Shown here: piece after piece, positions 1-8,519 of the stretch | Layout of the letters: every line of letters begins with the position of its first letter | How positions within the stretch are numbered: position 1 is the first letter of the stretch | Assembly (NCBI RefSeq): GCF_900142195.1 | Contig: NZ_FRAB01000025.1 | Coordinates: forward strand, 33,770 to 97,769 | Direction of reading: 5' to 3' | Source of the DNA: Paraburkholderia terricola | Lineage (GTDB): Bacteria; Pseudomonadota; Gammaproteobacteria; Burkholderiales; Burkholderiaceae | DNA length: 64,000 nucleotides | Position numbers and translations under genes: made by a program | The notes under the pieces: model-generated | The model's database searches: none | What the model was told of the DNA's origin: nothing | What the model saw: the letters and a program-made list of their open reading frames with translations, nothing else

Positions 1-395
1 GTGCTAACCCCACGATGACTGCATCAAGCCGTGAACAGCCTTGTTTCTTGACCAGTTGACTACGCGCGGTCAATACGGCGTCGACGATACGCCGGCGGTG
101 CGATTGGGGCGTGGCGCCGCACCTCCGACACCTTCGTTCCGATCATCGGAACTGATACTGATCATCAAAATACATGCTAGTATGAATCACACCTGCTCGA
201 TAAATCGTGCTCGTCACCATTGTTCTCAGGCCGCGCATTTAGTCAGACAAAGAAAACACCATAAATCGACACGAAGTAGTGGATCGTTGTTCAGGAGCAG
301 ATGTGCGTGGAGGGAACGAGCATGAGAACTCCATGTTGATACTGCTGACGTCAGGGGTCCACGCCACGATCGATATTCATTAGGAGATTGAAATA
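1..395. other. Non-coding left edge and upstream region of the first aldehyde dehydrogenase
   Basis: No credible coding sequence was seen here. The short open frames that cross it lack a ribosome site and resemble no family. The stretch carries the perfect 17-bp palindrome at 136..152, listed separately, followed by AT-rich DNA with a possible -10 element (TAGTAT near 179). The Shine-Dalgarno AGGAG of the next gene is near 381. It reads as the regulatory region of the aldehyde dehydrogenase. Confidence 0.5.
136..152. promoter_or_regulatory. 17-bp perfect palindrome, founding copy of the island operator
   Basis: GTTCCGATCATCGGAAC is an exact inverted repeat of 8-bp arms around one central base, about 245 bp before the aldehyde dehydrogenase start. 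Variants of the same length occur upstream of at least five other transcription units in the first 33 kb. Its form resembles published IclR-family sites of the PcaR/PcaU type (GTTCGAT-ATCG), and an IclR gene lies at 12881..13615. That this regulator binds here is inference. Confidence 0.7.
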
Positions 396-1895
396 ATGTC
401 GTCTTCATCAGGAGCTCAATCACCTGTCAGCGCTGGGCATAGAAAGGCGCTTGACTGGCTGAATTCCGGCCCTAAGCGGCTGCTAATCGGTGGCGAATGG
501 GTCGAAGCAGTATCGGGCCGGAGATTCACGACGAGTGACCCGGCAACGGAAGAAATACTCGCTGAAGTTGCCGAAGCGGATAGCGCCGACATCGACAGGG
601 CGGTGATTGCCGCACGCAAGGCGTTCGAATCCAGTACCTGGAGCGGCATCTCTCCTCACACACGCGCCCGCTATTTGCTCAGGATTGCGGACACGATCGA
701 GCAGCATGCGGAAGAACTGGCGGTGCTCGAAACCCTCGACATGGGCAGTCCTGTCGCGGCCTCTCTCGGTCGGGTGGGTGCAGCTGCTGATCTGTTCCGC
801 TACTACGCCGGCTGGGTCACGAAAATCCACGGCACGACCAGTCCAACAGACGACTCTCGATTCATCTACATGCTGCGGGAGCCGATGGGCGTGTGCGCGC
901 TGATTAATGCCTGGAATGTGCCGATCGTCATGGCGGCGTCCAAGCTTGGCCCGGCATTGGCGTGCGGCAACACCGCTATCCTGAAGCCGGCCGAACAGGC
1001 GCCGCTTTCCACTGTGCGCCTTGCGGAACTGATCCATGAACTGGGTCTGCCACCGGGTGTGGTCAACGTCGTCCCCGGGTTTGGAGCAACCGCCGGCGCG
1101 GCGATGTCGGCTCATCCCGACATCGACAAGATCGCTTTCACCGGCTCCACCGGCGTCGGAAAACAGATCTTGCAGGCGTCTGCGGGAAATATGAAGAAAG
1201 TGACGCTCGAGCTTGGCGGCAAGTCACCCAACATCATTTTCCCCGACGCCGATCTGGACAAGGCCGTCGAGGCGGCCGTCGTCGCGTTTTGTCGAAATTC
1301 TGGCCAGATTTGCTCGGCGGGCACGCGCCTGTTCGTACACGAAAGCCTGCACGATGAAATCGCGGAGCGCGTTTCGGCTATCGCGTCGCAGTACCGGATC
1401 GGTTCGCCGTTACTGCACGATACCCAAATGGGTCCGCTTGTCTCCCAAAGGCAAATGGAGCGCGTGCTTTCCTACGTCGACTCGGGCAAGTCAGATGGAG
1501 CACGCCTGAACATCGGCGGCCAGCGCGTCGGCAACGTCGGGTATTTCGTACAGCCCACGGTGTTTTCCAATGTCTCCAACGACATGCGGATCGCGCAAGA
1601 AGAGATCTTCGGCCCCGTGCTGTCGATCATTCCGTTTCGTGACGAAGAGGACGCCGTTCTCAAGGGCAACGATACGCTGTATGGGCTGGCGGCAGCTGTC
1701 TGGACGCGCGACATCGGCCGGGCGCACCGCATCGCACGGGCGCTCAAATCCGGCCGCGTCTGGATCAACACCTATGCGGAAACCGACGCGGTGATGTCGA
1801 TCGGCGGATACAAGCAGTCAGGTTACGGGCGAGAAATGGGCGCCGAGTCGATCGAAGCGTACACCCAGACGAAATCGGTTCTCATGCGCCTTTGA
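396..1895 (+). CDS. NAD(P)-dependent aldehyde dehydrogenase
   Basis: This 499-residue protein has the usual length and layout of the aldehyde dehydrogenase superfamily, which oxidises aldehydes to carboxylates in the cytoplasm. The general-base glutamate sits in LELGGKSPN (about E272) and the catalytic cysteine in NSGQICSAGTR (about C306), the normal 34-residue spacing. The C-terminal EEIFGPVLS and GYGREMG motifs are intact. The ATG follows a good AGGAG about 12 bases upstream. A perfect 17-bp palindrome lies in its upstream region, tying it to the operator-linked island. The natural aldehyde cannot be read from the sequence; an intermediate of the CoA-ester or sugar-acid route encoded nearby is likely. 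Confidence 0.93.
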   Translation: MSSSSGAQSPVSAGHRKALDWLNSGPKRLLIGGEWVEAVSGRRFTTSDPATEEILAEVAEADSADIDRAVIAARKAFESSTWSGISPHTRARYLLRIADTIEQHAEELAVLETLDMGSPVAASLGRVGAAADLFRYYAGWVTKIHGTTSPTDDSRFIYMLREPMGVCALINAWNVPIVMAASKLGPALACGNTAILKPAEQAPLSTVRLAELIHELGLPPGVVNVVPGFGATAGAAMSAHPDIDKIAFTGSTGVGKQILQASAGNMKKVTLELGGKSPNIIFPDADLDKAVEAAVVAFCRNSGQICSAGTRLFVHESLHDEIAERVSAIASQYRIGSPLLHDTQMGPLVSQRQMERVLSYVDSGKSDGARLNIGGQRVGNVGYFVQPTVFSNVSNDMRIAQEEIFGPVLSIIPFRDEEDAVLKGNDTLYGLAAAVWTRDIGRAHRIARALKSGRVWINTYAETDAVMSIGGYKQSGYGREMGAESIEAYTQTKSVLMRL

Positions 1896-2117
1896 TTGAC
1901 AGCGGTCGCCAGCTTGCAATCGCGCAAGCCCGTCGCAGTTATTTTGCGCTGCGAAATGTTGTCGACGCGGGTCCGGCGCAATAGCGGCTCTGGCCCCGCG
2001 CGGCATCCCGGACAGAGCCGGCAGGCGCTTTGCGTCTGCTGGCCACCCGCTTTCGCGTAAGTCATCTGTTCGCAATATGCATTAGCAAAACCAACCCAAA
2101 AATTGGGGGAGACAAAA
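1896..2117. terminator. Intergenic region with two weak hairpins
   Basis: Between the aldehyde dehydrogenase and the transporter lie GCTTGC-aatcgc-GCAAGC (1912..1929) and a longer-looped GGCTCTG...CAGAGCC pair (1986..2019). Neither has a clean T-tract. They may end the first transcript, leaving the transporter with its own promoter. Confidence 0.3.
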
Positions 2118-3440
2118 ATGGCTAAGTCCAGTACTCGGCGCACCCTGGCCGCCGGTTCCATCGGAAACTTTGGCGAGATATACGATTTCGCCGTTTTCGG
2201 ATTTTCCGTACCGGTGCTGGCCGGACACTTTTTCCCGGGAAGCAACAGGACCGCGGCAATACTCAGCACGTTCGCCGTCTATGCGGTCGCATTTCTTGCC
2301 CGACCGCTTGGCGGCCTGATGTTCGGTATGCTCGCGGACCGAATCGGGCGAGTCAAAGTCATGGCGATGACGGTCTGGCTCATGGCGCTCGGCACCGCGC
2401 TCATCGGTTTGCTGCCGACGTACGCCGAGATCGGCCTTGCAGCGCCGATCTTGCTGGTGCTGTGCCGTGTCGCCCAAGGGCTTGCGCTGGGCGGCGAGAC
2501 ATCCGGTACGACGAGCTATATCATCGAGGCCGCGCCAAGCGATAAACGGGGTCAATGGCTAGGCTTCACGCTAGTCTTTTCTCACCTGCCGAATGCAGTT
2601 GTCGCAGGACTCCTGATCGCGCTGCAGGCTGTAGGTTCGGCCGCATACACGGAGTGGCTCTGGCGAGTGCCGTTTCTGCTAGGCGGCCTGATCGGCGTGG
2701 TCGGTTTCTGGCTCCGGCGCAGCATTGAAGAGCCTGAGGAATTCAGGCAAGCCGCGCGCAAGAACAAGCTGGATAGCCCTTTGCGCGCTGCGCTCAGTTC
2801 CGGAGGCCTGAAGGGCATGATGCACGTCATCATGATCCAGCCAGTGTATGCGGTCGGCGCTTACCTGCTGCTCGGCTTCATGTACACGTTCCTCGTCAGA
2901 GTGGCCAAGCTCCAGCCGATGTCGGCGCTCCTGTCGAATGCGGCCGCGGTGGTCGTGCTCTCTTTGATGCTTCCATTGGGAGGCTTCCTGAGCGATCGAT
3001 TTGGTCGCAAGCGAGTCATGACGTTCGGCGCGGCCTGGCTCGCGCTCGGCGCCTACCCGGCAATATATCTTGCGGCTTCCGGCACACTTTCGGGTGCCAT
3101 GTTGGGGCAGATTCTGTTAGCGATCGGACTCGGAATTAACGGTGGTGCGAGCTTCGTGACCGCTCCGGAATTTTTCCCTACCTCGTTTCGGGCAACCGGA
3201 CACGCGATCTCATACCAGATCAGCGTCGCTGTGTTCGGCGGCACGAGCCCCTTCATCGCCACGTTTCTGACGCAGGCAACCGGTACACCGTTCGCGCCGG
3301 CGCTCTATGTCACGATGATCGCAGTAGCATGCCTGATTGCGACGCAGTTCGTGCCTGAAACGCGGGGCGTCCGGCTTCGGACGTCGGTCGAAGAAGATCC
3401 GCACGACGCACGCCCCGCAGCGCTCCACGACGCGCCATAA
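2118..3440 (+). CDS. MFS transporter, metabolite:H+ symporter (MHS) type
   Basis: A hydrophobic 440-residue protein with about twelve membrane segments, of the MHS branch of the major facilitator superfamily (ProP/KgtP/ShiA-like importers of organic acids and osmolytes). The N-terminal GNFGEIYDFAVFGF resembles the family's characteristic start, and the loop 2-3 motif appears as GGLMFGMLADRIGRVKVM, with its second-half counterpart GGFLSDRFGRKRVM. The ATG at 2118 is preferred over an in-frame TTG at 2103 because GGGGGAGA lies directly before it. The substrate is probably a carboxylate but cannot be fixed. A 48-codon remnant of a close paralogue sits at 38226..38372. Confidence 0.9.
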   Translation: MAKSSTRRTLAAGSIGNFGEIYDFAVFGFSVPVLAGHFFPGSNRTAAILSTFAVYAVAFLARPLGGLMFGMLADRIGRVKVMAMTVWLMALGTALIGLLPTYAEIGLAAPILLVLCRVAQGLALGGETSGTTSYIIEAAPSDKRGQWLGFTLVFSHLPNAVVAGLLIALQAVGSAAYTEWLWRVPFLLGGLIGVVGFWLRRSIEEPEEFRQAARKNKLDSPLRAALSSGGLKGMMHVIMIQPVYAVGAYLLLGFMYTFLVRVAKLQPMSALLSNAAAVVVLSLMLPLGGFLSDRFGRKRVMTFGAAWLALGAYPAIYLAASGTLSGAMLGQILLAIGLGINGGASFVTAPEFFPTSFRATGHAISYQISVAVFGGTSPFIATFLTQATGTPFAPALYVTMIAVACLIATQFVPETRGVRLRTSVEEDPHDARPAALHDAP

Positions 3441-3700
3441 TCTAGCACCGGCCGCGCCGGCGCTCCCGCCGGCCGGTCCGCTTGCACTATGCTCGACAAC
3501 GCCAGGAATCGCATGGACGTCGGCTTTGGCGCAGAGGCGATCGACGTTACGAAGCGGAGTTGGTGGAGGAGCTTTGCACGCAGTGGCGAAAATGGATGTA
3601 AGAACGAACCTGATTGCCAGATTGCGGGACGTGGCCATCCATGACGTTCCTCCCAGAATAGCGTGCTTGGCGGATAAGCTTTTCATTGGAGCGCTTCTGC
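3441..3700. other. Downstream region of the MHS transporter, with a GC-rich hairpin
   Basis: Just after the transporter stop, ACCGGCC (3447) pairs with GGCCGGT (ending 3477) across a GC-rich loop. This is a terminator-like structure without a T-run. The rest of the stretch shows no supportable gene. Confidence 0.35.
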
Positions 3701-3937
3701 CTAAACGCCCTCCCCCCACACGGCACGTCTATCTCTGGGCGGCGATACGCACCACGAACCGTCACCGTGCCGAAAGAAAAATATCGCCAATTCGCGCCCC
3801 GCCACAGTCGTGACTACACGAACACAGCGTGCCTCATAGGGACGACCAAGGCCCGAGCGCGTCAAACGTATGCCGCGTCCGGCCGTTCCGCCAAACCATT
3901 TTTCGACCAGACAGCGCAATGATTGACCATTCTGCAT
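3701..3937 (-). CDS. Small conserved-looking hypothetical protein (78 aa)
   Basis: I do not recognise a characterised family. The protein is short, soluble and mixed in composition, with a plausible beta-rich segment (RCVRVVTTVAGRELAIFFF) and an RHGDGSWCVSPP stretch near the end. The ATG at 3937 has GGGAG about 8 bases upstream, which is the main reason to believe in it. It lies just upstream of rubredoxin, on the same strand, in an otherwise empty gap and overlaps nothing real. It could still be a chance frame; conservation in relatives would decide. Confidence 0.42.
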   Translation of the reverse strand: MQNGQSLRCLVEKWFGGTAGRGIRLTRSGLGRPYEARCVRVVTTVAGRELAIFFFRHGDGSWCVSPPRDRRAVWGEGV

Positions 3938-3985
3938 CGTCGCGACTCCCGCTCTCACTAGCAGCGAGCCCAGATTGTCTCGCGA

Positions 3986-4204
3986 TCAAACTTCGATCAT
4001 TTCAAAGTCGGCTTTTGTCGCCGAGCACTCGGGGCAAATCCAATTGTCAGGGACGTCTTCCCAACGCGTTCCGGCGGGAATGTCCTCAGCTGGAAGTCCT
4101 TCGGCCTCGTCGTAAACGAATCCACACAAAACGCATTGCCAGACCTTGAATTCCGTCTGCGCCGGCTGCGCAGGAGAGTTATCGCCGGTTACCATGTTTT
4201 CCAC
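3986..4204 (-). CDS. Rubredoxin
   Basis: A 72-residue electron carrier with one iron held by four cysteines. Both knuckles are present, CVLCGFVYDEAEG (C24, C27) and CPECSATK (C57, C60). The WEDVPDNWICPEC segment is diagnostic. About 20 residues precede the core, slightly long for the family. The start is probably GTG at 4204 (AGGTG upstream); ATG at 4195 is the alternative. It lies 99 bp downstream of the FadB-like gene on the same strand, so it is probably in that transcript. Rubredoxins often serve alkane-type monooxygenases, but none is in the window. The redox partner might be the 2Fe-2S flavin reductase at 15593..16636; this is inference. Confidence 0.95.
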   Translation of the reverse strand: MENMVTGDNSPAQPAQTEFKVWQCVLCGFVYDEAEGLPAEDIPAGTRWEDVPDNWICPECSATKADFEMIEV

Positions 4205-4303
4205 TTTTGCACCTGCCTATCTGAACTACGAACAAACCAACTTTCGGATACGGATCACGGCGGACGAGGCAACCGAGAGTTGCCCGCCCGGCACATGGCC
4301 CTT

Positions 4304-6415
4304 CTATTGCATGCGCCCCTTCACATCGCGCAGCAAGCCACCACTTTGAGCCATTTCCGCCAGCAGACGACTCGGCTCCCAGCGCTTGCCGTATCGCTCG
4401 TGCCACTCGCAGACCTGTCGATAAATCTCTTTCGCGCCAATCGAATCGGCCCAGTACATTACGCCTCCCCGATGACGGGGAAAACCAAAGCCATACAGCC
4501 ACATGACGTCGATGTCGCTCGCCCGATATGCCTTGCCGTCTTCGAGAATCTTGCAAGCCTCGTTAATCGAAGCGAACAACATCCGTCTCAGGATTTCCTC
4601 GTCAGTGAAAGTGCGTTGCGCAATCCCAAGTTCTTCCGCAACGCCCGCAATGATCTGCCTGACCTCGTCGTCCGGATATGGCGTCCGGTCACCTTCGTTG
4701 TATCGATACCAGCCGGCACCCGATTTCTGGCCCTTTCGACCCATTTCGACCATGCGATCCGGTACATGAAGCTTGCGATAGGTCGGATCCGCCGCGGCGC
4801 GACGCTTGCGCGTGTCGTAACTGACGTCGAGACCGGACAGGTCGCTGACGGCAAACGGCCCCATCGGATAGCCGAATTCGACCATCACCTTGTCGATCTG
4901 CTCCGGCAGCGCGCCCTCCTCGAGCATCAACATCATTTCCGTGACGAGCAGCGCGCGGCTGCGGTTTGCGGCGAAGCCGTCGCACGTACCCGACACTACG
5001 CTTACCTTGCCGAGATCCCTGCCCATCTTCGCTGCCCGAACAATCGTCTCGATCGACGTCTGATCGCCTCTGACGACCTCGCACAGCTTCATGACGTTCG
5101 CCGGAGCGAAGAAGTGCGCGCCGGCCACATCGGCGGGCCGTCCGGTCATTGCGCCCATTGTGTTGATGTCGATCGCAGACGAATTGGTGAGCAGCAAGGC
5201 GCCTTCTTTCATCACGGCGTCGAGCTTCGAAAACACCTCTTTCTTGAGATCGATTCGCTCGAACACCGCCTCGACGACCACATCGCAATGGCCGATTTCT
5301 TCATAGCGCCCGGCTGGTTCGATATAGCCCATCCGCGCATCCATTTCCTGTTGCGTGAGGCTGCCCCGTTTGACCTTCGTCGCGTACGTGTCTCGAATGC
5401 GCTTCAGGCCTCGCTCCAATGCTTCGGGCGTGGCTTCCAGCAGTTTCACCGGAATGCCCGCATCCGCGAAACACATCGCGATGCCACTGCCCATCGTACC
5501 GGCGCCTATCACGGCCGCCAAGCGCACGCTTTTGGGCTTCAAAGCGGCGGGAACGCCGGGGATCTTCGCAGCCTCCCGTTCCGCAAAAAACGCATAGCGC
5601 AGTGCCTTGGCCTGGTCCGAAGTCTCCAGCTCGGCAAACAATCGCTGCTCCAATTGAATGCCTTCGTCGAACGGTTTATCGAGTGCGGCCTCGATACAGG
5701 CAATCGCACAATGAGGCGCCTTCACAAACTTTGCTCTGCGGGCTGCCTTCTCGCGCGCGGCGTCCCATTGCGCACGCTCAAAGCTCGTTGCTCCGATGCG
5801 CTCTGTCCTGTCACGTAGGCGCGGTAATGGTCTGACGTCAGCAACGCGCTTTGCCAAAGAGAGCGCGGCCGGACGCAATTGATTCAAATGCACGACGTCC
5901 GTAACGATACCCAGGCGCAGCGCCTCGTCCGCCAAGACATGACGCCCCGTCACGATGATGTCCAACGCAGCCTCCGGGCCGATTAAGCGCGGAAGTCGCT
6001 GCGTGCCGCCGCCCGCCGGGATGACACCGATCGCGACCTCGGGCAGGCCTACCTTCGCATCCTCCGATGCAATCCGATAATGGCATGCGAGCGCGTGTTC
6101 AAGCCCGGCCCCGAGTGCGTAGCCGTGTAGCGCGGCAATCACAGGCTTCTCGCTCGCGTCCAGCGCGCCGGTACTCACGCTGCTAGTCACGGTGCGCGCC
6201 TTGCCGAACTGCCGGATATCGGCGCCTGCGATGAAATTGCGACCCGCTCCAATAAGCACAATCGCCATCACGCCCGAATCGGCGTTCGCACGTGCAATCC
6301 CGTCGATGATGCTTTCGCGCATGCCTGGCGCCAGCGCATTGACAGGTGGATTGTCGACCGTGATGACGGCAACGCCGTCTTCCACCGTGTACTCCACTTG
6401 CTGAACTTCGCTCAT
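4304..6415 (-). CDS. Bifunctional enoyl-CoA hydratase / 3-hydroxyacyl-CoA dehydrogenase (FadB/FadJ-like)
   Basis: A 703-residue beta-oxidation fusion. Residues 1-190 are a crotonase domain (oxyanion-hole HGYALGAGLEHALACHYRIA, then PEVAIGVIPAGGGTQRLPRLIG). From about 300 comes the NAD-binding dehydrogenase (GAGTMGSGIAMCFADAG), then NSSAIDINTMG and HFFAPANVMKLCEVV with the catalytic histidine. A C-terminal helical domain has the usual second copy (YGFGFPRHRGG). It hydrates 2-enoyl-CoA and oxidises the resulting 3-hydroxyacyl-CoA. It is divergent from the thiolase pair at 6778, and a copy of the island operator (6620..6636) lies between them. A beta-oxidation-like shortening of a CoA ester is the natural reading. 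Confidence 0.95.
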   Translation of the reverse strand: MSEVQQVEYTVEDGVAVITVDNPPVNALAPGMRESIIDGIARANADSGVMAIVLIGAGRNFIAGADIRQFGKARTVTSSVSTGALDASEKPVIAALHGYALGAGLEHALACHYRIASEDAKVGLPEVAIGVIPAGGGTQRLPRLIGPEAALDIIVTGRHVLADEALRLGIVTDVVHLNQLRPAALSLAKRVADVRPLPRLRDRTERIGATSFERAQWDAAREKAARRAKFVKAPHCAIACIEAALDKPFDEGIQLEQRLFAELETSDQAKALRYAFFAEREAAKIPGVPAALKPKSVRLAAVIGAGTMGSGIAMCFADAGIPVKLLEATPEALERGLKRIRDTYATKVKRGSLTQQEMDARMGYIEPAGRYEEIGHCDVVVEAVFERIDLKKEVFSKLDAVMKEGALLLTNSSAIDINTMGAMTGRPADVAGAHFFAPANVMKLCEVVRGDQTSIETIVRAAKMGRDLGKVSVVSGTCDGFAANRSRALLVTEMMLMLEEGALPEQIDKVMVEFGYPMGPFAVSDLSGLDVSYDTRKRRAAADPTYRKLHVPDRMVEMGRKGQKSGAGWYRYNEGDRTPYPDDEVRQIIAGVAEELGIAQRTFTDEEILRRMLFASINEACKILEDGKAYRASDIDVMWLYGFGFPRHRGGVMYWADSIGAKEIYRQVCEWHERYGKRWEPSRLLAEMAQSGGLLRDVKGRMQ

Positions 6416-6777
6416 CTCTCTTCCCTATCGTACGAACAAACCGGTCACGCACCGCGGCTGCCGAGAATCGCGAACCGCTCCCGCGTCCGCCGGCGCGTGG
6501 ATGCAAGGACGGGATGCGAAGCTCCGTATCCCGCTATCGTCGTGTCCGTTTTTCGCTTGCTCGCGCATCGCTGTGCGACGTCGAACCAATGGTATCATGT
6601 GTTTTACTGTACAGCATTGATTCCACTCATTGAAACTCGAAATCGCGGACACCACGGCACGTCTGCATCAGCAGCACGGCGCCGCAGTCGTCGGCAATGC
6701 GCCGCGGTCACAGAGGCAAGAGCGCCAGTCAACGACTGATCGAATGTTTTCCAAGCAGCATTAAGGAGTGTCGAGGT
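6416..6777. promoter_or_regulatory. Divergent promoter region between the FadB-like and thiolase genes
   Basis: This 362-bp region serves the FadB-like gene leftward and the thiolase rightward. It carries the palindrome copy at 6620..6636 and is AT-rich from about 6590 to 6635, where promoters are likely. No gene was seen. Confidence 0.5.
6620..6636. promoter_or_regulatory. Copy of the 17-bp island operator
   Basis: ATTCCACTCATTGAAAC fits the 17-bp pattern seen at 136..152 with one outer-base change. It is placed so that it could control both the leftward FadB-like gene and the rightward thiolase/DUF35 pair. Confidence 0.55.
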
Positions 6778-7947
6778 ATGACTATCAGAGGCAAGGCTTA
6801 TATCGTAGGCGCGTACGAACACCCTTTGCGCAAGGCGCCGAACCACTCGGTCGCTCAATTGCACGCCGAAGTTGCCAAAGGCGCGCTCGAAGACGCCGGG
6901 CTCTCGAAGGACGATATCGACGGATACTTTTGCGCCGGTGACGCGCCTGGGACCAACGCATGGTCGATGTCGAACTACCTCAACCTGAACAAGCTGAAAC
7001 ACATCGATTCGACCGACATGGGCGGATGCTCTTATCTGATCCATGTCGCGCACGCAGCCCAGGCCATAGCAGCCGGCAAATGCAACGTCGCGCTGATTAC
7101 ACTCGCTGGACGTCCCAATTCAGAAGGCATTTCAGGCACTCAGGTGCGCGTGCGCGGAGTGAACCTGCCGGATGCGCCGTACGAAATGCCATACAGCCCG
7201 GTGACGGTGAATCTGTACGCGATGGCCGCGATGCGGCATATGCACGACTACGGCACCACCAGCGAGCAACTTGCATGGGTCAAGGTGGCTGCGTCGCAAC
7301 ATGCGCAATACAACCCCAATGCGATGCTGCAGAAAGTGGTGAGCGTGGAAGATGTCCTCAATTCGCCAATGATCTCCGATCCGTTACGCAGGCTGGACTC
7401 GTGCGTGGTCAGCGATGGCGGCGGCGCCGTGATCGTCGCGCGGCCGGAAATCGCGAAGTCGCTCAATCGTCCGCGAGTCAGGGTGATTGGCAGCGGCGAG
7501 TCCACCAAGCATCAGATGGGCGGCAAGATCGATCTCACGTACACAGGCGTCGCATGGGCCGGCCCGCGCGCGTTCGAAGAAGCCGGCGTACAACCGTCGG
7601 ACATCCAATACGCGTCGATTTACGATAGCTTCACGATTACAGTCGTTATGCAACTGGAAGATCTCGGCTTCTGCAAAAAGGGCGACGGGGGCAAGTTCGC
7701 TGCCGACGGCAACCTGATATCGGGGGTGGGAAAACTTCCGTTCAACACCGACGGTGGCGGCCTTTGCAACAACCATCCTTCCAATCGCGGCGGGATCACG
7801 AAGATCATCGAGGCGGTCCGTCAACTGCGCGGCGAAGCGCACCCCAAGTTGCAGGTTCCCGATTGCGCGCTCGCGCTCGCCAGTGGCATCGGCGGCGCAA
7901 TCGGACACCGTCATGGCGCAGCAACGCTCATCATGGAAAGGGAATGA
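6778..7947 (+). CDS. Thiolase-like acyl-CoA acetyltransferase (SCP2/lipid-transfer subfamily)
   Basis: A 389-residue thiolase-fold protein. The nucleophilic cysteine is in DMGGCSYLIHVAHAAQAI and the C-terminal GIGGAIGHRHGAATLIM carries the active-site histidine. CNNHPSNRGG corresponds to the family's substrate-loop region. This subfamily typically works with a DUF35 partner and cleaves 3-ketoacyl-CoA or branched/cyclic side-chain intermediates rather than plain fatty acids. The ATG has AAGGAG upstream. The DUF35 gene follows after 4 bases, so the two are translationally linked. Together with the divergent FadB-like enzyme it completes hydratase, dehydrogenase and thiolase steps. Confidence 0.9.
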   Translation: MTIRGKAYIVGAYEHPLRKAPNHSVAQLHAEVAKGALEDAGLSKDDIDGYFCAGDAPGTNAWSMSNYLNLNKLKHIDSTDMGGCSYLIHVAHAAQAIAAGKCNVALITLAGRPNSEGISGTQVRVRGVNLPDAPYEMPYSPVTVNLYAMAAMRHMHDYGTTSEQLAWVKVAASQHAQYNPNAMLQKVVSVEDVLNSPMISDPLRRLDSCVVSDGGGAVIVARPEIAKSLNRPRVRVIGSGESTKHQMGGKIDLTYTGVAWAGPRAFEEAGVQPSDIQYASIYDSFTITVVMQLEDLGFCKKGDGGKFAADGNLISGVGKLPFNTDGGGLCNNHPSNRGGITKIIEAVRQLRGEAHPKLQVPDCALALASGIGGAIGHRHGAATLIMERE

Positions 7948-7951
7948 ACAA

Positions 7952-8368
7952 ATGACGACCGACTATATCGACCGAAAGATCAACGATCCTGCGCTGAACC
8001 CGGGTGATGAGCCGTATTTCGACGCCGCGTCGGAAGGCAGATTGGTGGTCAAGCACTGCAACGCGTGCAAGCAATCGCACCACTATCCGAGAGCGCTATG
8101 CCCGTTCTGCTGGAGCTCCGACGTGGAATGGACGACCACGAACGGAACCGGGACCATCTACACGTTCAGCGTTACGCGGCGTGGAACGCCCGCGCCGTAT
8201 TGCATTGCCTATGTGACACTCGACGACGGACCGACCATGCTGACCAACATCGTCGATACGGACCTCGATCGCGTCAGGATCGGCCAGCGCGTGAAAGTCG
8301 TATGCAAGAAGTCGGAAGGCGGCTTCTCGATTCCGATGTTCACGCCGAGCCACGATCAACAGGCATGA
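7952..8368 (+). CDS. Zn-ribbon / OB-fold DUF35 protein, thiolase partner
   Basis: A 138-residue protein with an N-terminal zinc ribbon (CNACKQSHHYPRALCPFC, four cysteines) followed by an OB-fold (TGTIYTFSVTRRGTPAPYCIAYVTLDDGP). In characterised systems such proteins bind the SCP2-type thiolase, or an aldolase, and form the acyl-CoA binding surface. The start at 7952 is 4 bases after the thiolase stop, with GGAAAGGGA in the thiolase end as ribosome site. The pair almost certainly forms one complex. Confidence 0.92.
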   Translation: MTTDYIDRKINDPALNPGDEPYFDAASEGRLVVKHCNACKQSHHYPRALCPFCWSSDVEWTTTNGTGTIYTFSVTRRGTPAPYCIAYVTLDDGPTMLTNIVDTDLDRVRIGQRVKVVCKKSEGGFSIPMFTPSHDQQA

Positions 8369-8519
8369 GCCGGCCGCCGGAAACGTTATCTTCGTGTTTC
8401 TTATGGTATTGCGAAGAGAGACCGGCTTGCAGTGTTACGTAATCAGCTGCGTGCGGGATGCACACCGTGAGCGATGGTGCGCACACCTGCCGCAGCGGAG
8501 CCTACTACCGGAGAATCAA

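Noticed and set aside
4136..5818. 560-codon open frame on the plus strand
   Set aside because: It is antisense to the FadB-like gene, has no family resemblance and is rich in Arg/His/Leu, as expected from a GC-rich shadow frame.
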